Assembly: GCA_045132895.1 (NCBI GenBank)
Contig: JBGUTC010000066.1
Location: 1 to 11,647 of the forward strand
Length of the DNA: 11,647 nucleotides
Direction of reading: 5' to 3'
From: UMGS755 sp045132895
GTDB taxonomy: Bacteria > Bacillota > Clostridia > UBA1381 > UBA9506
Every line of letters starts with the position of its first letter. Position 1 is the first letter of the stretch. Both the position numbers and the translations under genes were made by a program. Below are positions 6,834 to 11,647 of the stretch, one piece after another. The notes beneath the pieces are model-generated. The model was not told the origin of the DNA. It saw only the letters and a list, made by a program, of their open reading frames with translations, and ran no database searches.

Positions 6834-8183
6834 TCAGTCCCCCATAATTTCCTTAAGTTTTTCTTTTGCCTGCTCTTCTGTTTCTCCCAGATACCAGGAA
6901 CGAAATTCCCACTTTGAAATAATCCCCTGCTCAACCAGTCGACCCATTTCTTCAAATTGCGCACTTCTGTCCGTAACGGTGCTGTCATCAAATTCAAATG
7001 TCACCGTATGCTCACCGACAGGCAAAAGAGAGAAAACTGTCGCAAAAATATCAAGGCACTCTACCAGACCTTCCAATGCCCTCTGCAGAGATTTCTGAAT
7101 ATCTGTCACGGTAGAATAGGAACGCTGCCTGAGGATCCGAAGCTCTGTTGCTGTTCTGGCTGTGTTATTCAGATTGGAAATGCTGCCTCTTGCCAGACCA
7201 CAAAGATCCTCAACCTGAATGAGCATTTCATTCAGCCCATCCAGATAAGACTGATCACGAAGTTGCGGCGCAAAAACGCTGTACAGGTCGCTTCCACCCA
7301 CATCCAGATCAAGAGCTCTGAACAGTCTCCGACTTAAAGACGGCATCTTCATATCGCCATTTTCCAGTAACAGTGCATCAACACTTGCATCAACTGCCAG
7401 TTCTCCGCCTTCATATTCCCAGATAAGCCTCGAGAACTGTTTATCCGTTTCCTCCAGCAACTCAACCGCCCTCGAAAACACCGACACACCCAGCGGCGAA
7501 TCCGGATCCACCGTGTTAGCCAGGGGAATTTTAAAATAAGAAAACAACGGCCGTTTTGCCCCAAAAACGGTAACTTCCTCCTCCAGATTCGCCCATTCCG
7601 GAACGTCATGTAAGGAAATCTTGCGACCTAAACCGAAAACGCCACCGGAAAAAGCATAATTTTTGATATGAACATTCCCGTTTTCCAGTGTGTGTTCTTC
7701 CAGCCTCGTATAGTAGCGTTCATTCCGTTTGATCCGTTCAGCAAAAACAGCGGAAACAACTTCGCCCCTGCAATCTGTTTCCAAGGGGAAGAAGTGATTC
7801 GCCCGAACATATTCCACTGCCAACCGGTCTTTTTCAAGATAGGGCTTAAAAACCACGCCGCCACAAGCACAAGCCAGTTCCGTCACCCGCCTGATATCTT
7901 TCATAACATCCTGATAAACCGTCCGGTTGATTGCCTCCGCTCTGGCACTACCGCTGATTTCCGATTGAAAATCCAGCGTTGCTTGACAGGCAAGTTCTGT
8001 GCTGATTGCCGATGCCAGATTCATGCTTTTAACAACATCGCTCTTCCATGGTGCCTGATTCCGATAAAGTTGTTCCCAAAGAGTGATGGCACTGCTCATT
8101 TCCGGCGAAATTAAAACATTTCTGCCTAAAACATTCTCAATATTTTTAACCAGGATTAAATTTCCCGCTTCAAAAGGTATCAT
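6834..8183 (-). CDS. Portal protein (SPP1 Gp6-like)
   Basis: A 449-residue portal protein. Signature stretches are the segment with EYVRANHFFPLETDCRGEVV (wing), then FKIPLANTVDPDSPLGVSVF and the helix SRAVELLEETDKQFSRLIWE, a feature of this portal family. Residues about 330-390 hold LCGLARGSISNLNNTARTAT and a long helix that would line the channel. It forms the dodecameric ring at one vertex through which the terminase pumps DNA. ATG 8183 overlaps the terminase stop by four bases (ATGA) and has GGAGGAGAGGGAA upstream. A start at 8201, six codons earlier, would lie inside the terminase and lack a site. Length is typical or slightly short. It is followed by the 155-bp structured gap and not by the expected minor head protein. 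Confidence 0.88.
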   Translation of the reverse strand: MIPFEAGNLILVKNIENVLGRNVLISPEMSSAITLWEQLYRNQAPWKSDVVKSMNLASAISTELACQATLDFQSEISGSARAEAINRTVYQDVMKDIRRVTELACACGGVVFKPYLEKDRLAVEYVRANHFFPLETDCRGEVVSAVFAERIKRNERYYTRLEEHTLENGNVHIKNYAFSGGVFGLGRKISLHDVPEWANLEEEVTVFGAKRPLFSYFKIPLANTVDPDSPLGVSVFSRAVELLEETDKQFSRLIWEYEGGELAVDASVDALLLENGDMKMPSLSRRLFRALDLDVGGSDLYSVFAPQLRDQSYLDGLNEMLIQVEDLCGLARGSISNLNNTARTATELRILRQRSYSTVTDIQKSLQRALEGLVECLDIFATVFSLLPVGEHTVTFEFDDSTVTDRSAQFEEMGRLVEQGIISKWEFRSWYLGETEEQAKEKLKEIMGD

Positions 8184-9634
8184 TTCCCTCTCCTCCTCCA
8201 AATTTCTTCCAGGGCATAGCGAACAGCATCAATGGAATGATTGTTCAAATCCGGATAACCGCTGACCACTTCTCCTCCCTCTGTCGTTTCATATTCATAC
8301 TCCCTGAATTCTTTTCCGGCATTAGGGCATCTGACCGGGTCAATCACAATTTCCGACAAGGATGAAAGCCATTTCATGGAATACTCCACGCTCCCCGGAC
8401 CTTTCTTTGCCCGCCGGACCGCAAAACCCATGTCGCGTAAATCTGCAATAGACTTCGGGCCTTCCCCGCCGGAATCTGCAACAATCTTATCCCGCGCCGT
8501 TAAGCCATGCTCTTTTAACAGCATCCCGATGTGGCGATTTGGGAGTTTATGCCCACTGATTTCATCAAAAATAAACAATCGCCTCTCCGATGCCAGATAG
8601 GCCATCCGGTGAAACCGGAACGGATCCGGGTACCAGCCCCAGTCAATACCGTTATAGATTCTGTCAAAGCCGGCAATCTCACTGTCTGAAATTTCACGAA
8701 GCTTCAGATTACCAAAAACACAGCCACCCTCGCCATTTGCAACGCCACCGTATTCATGCTCATAAGCGTCAGGATTGACTTGCTTTAAATGCTCTGCCTC
8801 TTCCAGAAAAACCTTGCCCAGCCACTCCGGCGGCACATCTAAATACGTACTTTTCTGAACAAGTCGTGTTTCCTTTGGAACCAGAACATATTGATTTGCC
8901 CAGTTCCCCAATGTTTTCGGCGGATTAAATGATTTAAAAATATAGGCCTCATCACCGCCACGGATAACCGACTGCTCAATACTTCTGATCTCTTCTTCGC
9001 CGCAAAACTGATCCAATTCTTCAAACCAGAGAATGCCAATATAGCCAAAAGGTACTTTAATAGACTTCAGTTTTGCCGGATCATCTGCCCCCCTGAAATA
9101 AATTTTCTGCCCCGTAGGCTTATACACGATTTCCATAGGGTTCACCCGACACTCAAAAACAGATTCCAGTTCCAGTTCCGCCAGCGCCCATTTCATCTGG
9201 GCATAAACACTGTCCCTGAGCGTATCCTTGACACGTCTGCATAAAACGGCATGAATATCAGGATTAGAAAGCAGAATATCAACAACCATCAAACTGATAA
9301 AGGTAGACTTAGCGCTGCCTCTTCCGCCAAATAACACGTATTCGGTGTGCGCCTTCCGTTTAATATCCCGCCACACGTCAAGATAAACCGCCGTCATCAT
9401 CCGTGCCGGCATTTCAAAATGATATACATCTTCGACAGCGATGCTCTCCGTCAGATTTCTGACTTCTTTAATAGCACTTAAATCTCCGGCTTTTGCCCGT
9501 TCAACAAGAGCCCGTGCAATGGCCATAGCATTATCTCTGTCTTCCGGTTGCTCTGCCTGATAAACTGATGACTCTGCAGGTTCCTCCAGGAGTTCCTGAA
9601 CATACCGGGCCATCGTTTTGCCCCCAACTTCCAT
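8180..9634 (-). CDS. terL: Terminase large subunit
   Basis: A 484-residue DNA-packaging motor and nuclease of the SPP1/PBSX-like terminase_3 type. The ATPase part has Walker A GGRGSAKS (residues 103-110), Walker B ILWFEELD (201-208) and a coupling motif SFNPP (235-239). The RNase H-like nuclease has GIDWGW (D331), ADSGG (D387) and NNHSIDAVRYAL (D469), so all catalytic acids look intact. ATG 9634 is chosen for its AAGGGGGTG seven bases upstream; an earlier in-frame ATG at 9691 has none. Odd feature: residues 33-66 (AIARALVERAKAGDLSAIKE and neighbours) resemble the C-terminal helix pattern of small-terminase and DUF5681-type proteins and precede the usual start of the ATPase domain. No separate small terminase gene is present. 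This is the first gene of the operon and faces a host acetyltransferase gene. Confidence 0.93.
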   Translation of the reverse strand: MEVGGKTMARYVQELLEEPAESSVYQAEQPEDRDNAMAIARALVERAKAGDLSAIKEVRNLTESIAVEDVYHFEMPARMMTAVYLDVWRDIKRKAHTEYVLFGGRGSAKSTFISLMVVDILLSNPDIHAVLCRRVKDTLRDSVYAQMKWALAELELESVFECRVNPMEIVYKPTGQKIYFRGADDPAKLKSIKVPFGYIGILWFEELDQFCGEEEIRSIEQSVIRGGDEAYIFKSFNPPKTLGNWANQYVLVPKETRLVQKSTYLDVPPEWLGKVFLEEAEHLKQVNPDAYEHEYGGVANGEGGCVFGNLKLREISDSEIAGFDRIYNGIDWGWYPDPFRFHRMAYLASERRLFIFDEISGHKLPNRHIGMLLKEHGLTARDKIVADSGGEGPKSIADLRDMGFAVRRAKKGPGSVEYSMKWLSSLSEIVIDPVRCPNAGKEFREYEYETTEGGEVVSGYPDLNNHSIDAVRYALEEIWRRRGK

Positions 9635-9659
9635 GTATTCACCCCCTTGTGCAGTTACT

Positions 9660-9691
9660 ATCCTAGCATAAAAAATTTTCCCAAAGTGCAA
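9660..9691 (-). promoter_or_regulatory. Possible weak promoter for the phage operon
   Basis: On the minus strand an extended -10 element TGC-TAGGAT lies at 9668-9660 and a -35-like TTGCAC at 9691-9686. The 20-bp spacing is poor, but an extended -10 can act with a weak -35. It stands about 25 bp before the terminase start codon. A palindrome TGCAA-C-TTGCA (9687-9697) covers the -35, so a repressor could bind there. Only one candidate is visible for the whole 9.6-kb operon. The assignment is inference. Confidence 0.35.
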
Positions 9692-9755
9692 CTTGCAAAA
9701 TTGACGTACAATCGAAGAAAATTCTCTGGTGCCGCCTCATATTTCTGCAAAAACA

Positions 9756-9784
9756 TTGACGAAAACTGTTTTTTTTGCTAAACT
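9756..9784 (+). promoter_or_regulatory. Sigma-A promoter of the GNAT gene
   Basis: TTGACG at 9756-9761 and TAAACT at 9779-9784 are separated by exactly 17 bp, and TGC directly before the -10 makes it an extended -10 promoter. Transcription would start near 9791, giving a leader of only about 15 bases that contains TTGGAGGTG before the ATG at 9806. Confidence 0.75.
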
Positions 9785-9805
9785 TGACTTGTTGGAGGTG
9801 TCCGC

Positions 9806-10249
9806 ATGACAATCACAGAAGTCAAAGAAAACAAAAAACAATACCTGGATTTATTACTCCTAGCTGATGAGCAGGAAAGTATGATTGATTTGTATTTAGA
9901 GCGCGGCACCATGTTTGTTTTAGAAGATTGCGGCATCAAGGCCATCTGTGTCATAACAGACGAAGGGAACGGAATCCTTGAAATTAAAAATATTGCCACC
10001 GCCCCAAAGGCCCGGCGAAAAGGGTATGCCCAAAAACTGATTGACCATATCTCGAACCAATATAAAAACAACTTTACCGTGTTACAGGTGGGCACGGGCG
10101 ACAGTCCCCTGACAATTCCGTTTTATGAAAAATGCGGTTTTAAACGGTCTCATAGCATTAAGAATTTCTTTACTGACAACTATGACCACCCTATCTTCGA
10201 ATGCGGAGTGCAACTGGTTGATATGATTTACTTACGCAAACCGTTATAA
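9806..10249 (+). CDS. GNAT family N-acetyltransferase
   Basis: A 147-residue cytoplasmic acetyltransferase of the GNAT fold. Motif A is complete: beta strand LEIKNIATAP and then RRKGYA (residues 70-75) fitting Q/R-x-x-G-x-G/A for acetyl-CoA binding, followed by the helix QKLIDHI. Motif B is FYEKCGF (106-112). The C-terminal HSIKNFFTDNYDHPIFECGV segment is characteristic of a common Firmicutes group related to Bacillus YvbK (from memory). The substrate cannot be told. ATG 9806 has TTGGAGGTG five bases upstream and a good promoter. It looks like a normal host gene and not part of the phage. It is transcribed away from the terminase gene, and no terminator is seen before the next promoter, 20 bp after its stop. 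Confidence 0.88.
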   Translation: MTITEVKENKKQYLDLLLLADEQESMIDLYLERGTMFVLEDCGIKAICVITDEGNGILEIKNIATAPKARRKGYAQKLIDHISNQYKNNFTVLQVGTGDSPLTIPFYEKCGFKRSHSIKNFFTDNYDHPIFECGVQLVDMIYLRKPL

Positions 10250-10269
10250 GACCATCTTTGTAAAAAACC

Positions 10270-10298
10270 TTGACAAATCACCTGAATTTGTATATAAT
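10270..10298 (+). promoter_or_regulatory. Consensus sigma-A promoter of the thiT transcript
   Basis: Perfect TTGACA (10270-10275) and perfect TATAAT (10293-10298) with a 17-bp spacer. Transcription would begin near 10305, just before the riboswitch. A full-consensus promoter suits a gene whose output is set by attenuation downstream. Confidence 0.9.
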
Positions 10299-10308
10299 GA
10301 AGAAAAAT

Positions 10309-10392
10309 AAATATCGGGGAGCCTTAGGCTGAGAGGAAACCATGTTTCGACCCGTAAACCTGATTTGGATAATGCCAACGTAGGGAATATTT
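10309..10392 (+). ncRNA. TPP riboswitch (THI element)
   Basis: The conserved THI-box blocks are present in order: CGGGGAGCC, GGCTGAGAGG, ACCCGTAAACCTGATTTGGA, TAATGCCAACGTAGGGAA. P1 closes with AAATAT (10309-10314) and ATATTT (10387-10392). P3 is a short stem GGAAAC/GTTTC (10335-10348). The GGCTGAGA core, which contacts the pyrimidine of thiamine pyrophosphate, is intact. It begins a few bases after the predicted transcription start, and an intrinsic terminator follows at 10409-10443, so the expected mechanism is premature termination when TPP binds. The controlled gene is thiT. Confidence 0.95.
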
Positions 10393-10408
10393 CACAGTGC
10401 TTTTTGAG

Positions 10409-10443
10409 CGGAAACAGTCCACGCGTGGCAGTTTCCGTTTTTT
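10409..10443 (+). terminator. Riboswitch-controlled intrinsic terminator
   Basis: An outer stem CGGAAAC (10409-10415) and GTTTCCG (10431-10437) encloses a self-complementary CCACGCGTGG, followed by six T residues (10438-10443). It lies 16 bases after the aptamer and 50 bases before thiT, as expected for the OFF state of a TPP attenuator. Its GTTTCC could also pair with GGAAAC of aptamer P3, a possible alternative structure (inference). Confidence 0.85.
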
Positions 10444-10493
10444 ATTTGTCAAAAACGGACTCCTGTCAATAGCATAATTAAGGAGGAACTCAA

Positions 10494-11123
10494 ATGAAAA
10501 CAAAAAAACTTGTAACATCTGCCATGCTGATTGCCATTGCTGCTGTACTGTCTGTTTTTCAGCCATTCCAGCTTCCCTTCGGTGGCGGTATCACAATTGC
10601 ATCCATGATGCCCATCGTGCTCATCGCCTTTTGCTTTGGTACCCGTTGGGGACTTTGCTCTGCCGGCATCTTCAGCCTGCTTCAACTATTGCTGGGAGCT
10701 AAAACCGTCTCTGCCTTTTTTCTGCCCGGAGACGATCAGATGATTCTCTGGCAGGCGCTTGTTGTGTGCTTCTTAGACTACATTCTGGCATATACCGTCA
10801 TCGGTTTCGGCGGTATCTTTAAATCGAAATTCAAAAACCGTTCCGTGTCTGTATGCCTGGGTTCCATCTTCGCTCTGTTCTTGCGCTACTTGGTCCATAT
10901 CCTGTCCGGTGCAATTTTCTTTGGTGCCTGGGCTGAATGGTTCTTCAGCCAGGAAGGCTTCTATCATTTCGGCTCTGTCATTTTGGAAACCTTCTCCGGC
11001 AATTCACTTGCCGTGTTATATTCCGTCATTTATAACGGTAGCTATATGATTCCGGAAATCATCATCACCGCCATTTTAACTCCTATCGTCTATAAGGCCC
11101 TGCAATCTGCCGGTATAGATTAA
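10494..11123 (+). CDS. thiT: Thiamine transporter, ECF S component
   Basis: A 209-residue integral membrane protein with about six hydrophobic segments (roughly residues 5-24, 33-50, 52-68, 84-106, 118-145 and 174-200). ThiT hallmarks are GGGITIASMMP (30-40), RYLVHILSGAIFFG (131-144) and YSVIYNGSYMIPE (176-188), which contribute to thiamine binding. As the substrate-binding S component of an energy-coupling factor transporter it works with the shared EcfA, EcfA' and EcfT proteins, which are not encoded here. The sequence between SGAIFFG and LYSVIYNG is longer than in Bacillus or Lactococcus ThiT, carrying AWAEWFFSQEGFYHFG, an external loop. ATG 10494 has AAGGAGGAACTCAA before it. The upstream TPP riboswitch confirms the substrate. 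It is probably a single-gene transcript. No terminator is seen right after the stop. Confidence 0.95.
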   Translation: MKTKKLVTSAMLIAIAAVLSVFQPFQLPFGGGITIASMMPIVLIAFCFGTRWGLCSAGIFSLLQLLLGAKTVSAFFLPGDDQMILWQALVVCFLDYILAYTVIGFGGIFKSKFKNRSVSVCLGSIFALFLRYLVHILSGAIFFGAWAEWFFSQEGFYHFGSVILETFSGNSLAVLYSVIYNGSYMIPEIIITAILTPIVYKALQSAGID

Positions 11124-11173
11124 TTTATCTCTTGACTTTTCTCCCCGGAAAGACTATAATAAAAGAGATAAAT
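11123..11173 (+). promoter_or_regulatory. Promoter of the HMA gene framed by an 11-bp inverted repeat
   Basis: TTGACT (11132-11137) and TATAAT (11155-11160) with a 17-bp spacer form a strong sigma-A promoter. Exact 11-bp arms ATTTATCTCTT (11123-11133) and AAGAGATAAAT (11163-11173) flank it: the left arm overlaps the first two bases of the -35 and the right arm covers the start site near 11167. Arm centres are 40 bp apart, close to four helical turns, so one protein could bind both on the same face. The promoter is certain by pattern; an operator role is inference. Confidence 0.8.
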
Positions 11174-11206
11174 AGTAATAAATTATGACAAAAAAGGGGC
11201 TTAAAA

Positions 11207-11542
11207 ATGAAAGGAATATGGATCGTAATTGTATGTGTATTAGTTGTTCTTGTTTGCGTTTTAGCCTTGGTCTTCTCCAAGAAGAAATCTAAAGCATCAA
11301 CCGCAAAATGGGATAACACTTTTCCGTGTAAAACATTGATTTATATTGACGGTATGACCTGCGAGCATTGTGCCTCAAGAGTTGAAACCGCATTCCTGGA
11401 AAAAGGAAACGGTGGCGTCAAAGTAAACCTGGAAGAAAAATTCGTTGAAATCTGGTCTGAGGAGCCGCTGCCCCAGGCAGATGCTTCTGAAACGATTCAG
11501 AACCTCGGTTTCATCCCCGTAAAGTTCATCATTGTAAAATAA
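11207..11542 (+). CDS. Membrane-anchored heavy-metal-associated (HMA) domain protein
   Basis: A 111-residue protein with an N-terminal membrane helix (about residues 4-23, mostly V, L and I) followed by a basic KKKSK stop, giving a single-pass anchor. Residues 41-110 form an HMA domain with the metal site GMTCEHC (49-55; cysteines 52 and 55), then ASRVETAFL, VKVNLEEKFVEIWSEE and a late beta strand FIPVKFIIV. The betaalphabeta-betaalphabeta pattern is complete. Such domains bind Cu(I) or related ions. The positive residues after the helix suggest that the domain faces the cytoplasm (positive-inside rule), so a role in metal delivery or sensing at the membrane is likely but unproven. The start has AAAAGGGG six bases upstream. 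It has its own promoter and terminator. No P-type ATPase gene is in the window. Confidence 0.85.
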   Translation: MKGIWIVIVCVLVVLVCVLALVFSKKKSKASTAKWDNTFPCKTLIYIDGMTCEHCASRVETAFLEKGNGGVKVNLEEKFVEIWSEEPLPQADASETIQNLGFIPVKFIIVK

Positions 11543-11546
11543 AGAT

Positions 11547-11581
11547 AAAGAGCCGATGCAAATGCACCGGCTCTTTTTTTT
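11547..11581 (+). terminator. Strong intrinsic terminator after the HMA gene
   Basis: AAAGAGCCG (11547-11555) pairs with CGGCTCTTT, the last three U coming from the start of the T run (11568-11576). An inner TGCA/TGCA extends the stem across one mismatch. Eight T residues (11574-11581) follow. The left A-run makes it potentially active in both directions. Beyond it, up to 11647, I see no gene or other structure. Confidence 0.9.
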
Positions 11582-11647
11582 GCAAAATTTAAAGGCATAT
11601 GATATCTTTTCAAAGAGGTTATCTTCCAATAAATCCCTTCCATTGTG

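Noticed and set aside
6535..7098. Plus-strand open frame of 187 codons
   Set aside because: It is antisense to scaffold and portal genes, rich in serine and phenylalanine as expected from reverse reading of a charged coiled coil.
9700..9761. Repeated ATTGACG as a phage attachment-site remnant
   Set aside because: The copies are only 7 bp and one is part of a -35 element. An att pair would flank the whole element, and the other end is outside the window.
10460..10485. CTCCT/AGGAG pairing that might hide the thiT ribosome site
   Set aside because: It is only five base pairs with a 16-base loop, and a full transcription terminator already explains the regulation.
11375..11629. Minus-strand open frame of 84 codons at the right end
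   Set aside because: It runs antisense through the HMA gene and through the terminator stem, with no ribosome site.
1..11647. CRISPR array, tRNA, rRNA or insertion sequence
   Set aside because: No regularly spaced repeats, cloverleaf pattern, rRNA-like stretch or transposase motif was seen on either strand.

Overview
The window looks like a chromosomal segment of a moderate-GC, low-complexity Firmicute, most likely a member of the Clostridia. The evidence is consensus sigma-A promoters, strong AGGAGG-type ribosome binding sites, a THI-box riboswitch in front of an ECF thiamine transporter gene, and a structural phage module of the Listeria A118 / SPP1 type with its Clostridia-style tail tube and tape-measure motifs. 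No lower taxon can be fixed from the sequence alone.

Layout. Positions 1-9634 hold one tightly packed minus-strand operon of phage head and tail genes, read from right to left: large terminase, portal, scaffold (Gp20 type), major capsid protein, three small head-completion genes (adaptor, stopper and tail terminator by position), tail tube, Gp15-type tail assembly chaperone, a very short tape measure, distal tail protein, and the start of a Gp37-like tail-tip protein that leaves the window at position 1. Genes overlap by 1-16 bases or are separated by a few bases. The exceptions are two structured gaps: 155 bp between portal and scaffold, and 68 bp holding a perfect 12-bp hairpin after the capsid gene. 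Positions 9806-11542 hold plus-strand genes that look like ordinary host genes: a GNAT acetyltransferase, a TPP riboswitch with terminator and its target thiT, and a small membrane-anchored heavy-metal-associated (HMA) protein with its own promoter and a strong terminator.

How it works together. The phage genes together would make a DNA-filled head on a short, flexible non-contractile tail. The large terminase gene is the first gene of the operon and stands back to back with a host gene across only 171 bp. No small terminase, integrase, repressor, replication or lysis gene is visible. The set is also reduced: no minor head protein gene, one tail chaperone gene, a 377-residue tape measure, and a terminase whose N-terminus carries a segment resembling small-terminase proteins. 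This fits either one end of a remodelled prophage whose other modules lie left of the window, or a domesticated, particle-forming cluster (gene-transfer-agent-like or PBSX-like in concept). The second reading is the main point worth following up, but it is inference. The host side is a thiamine-salvage unit under TPP control and a probable metal-handling gene whose promoter is framed by an 11-bp inverted repeat.
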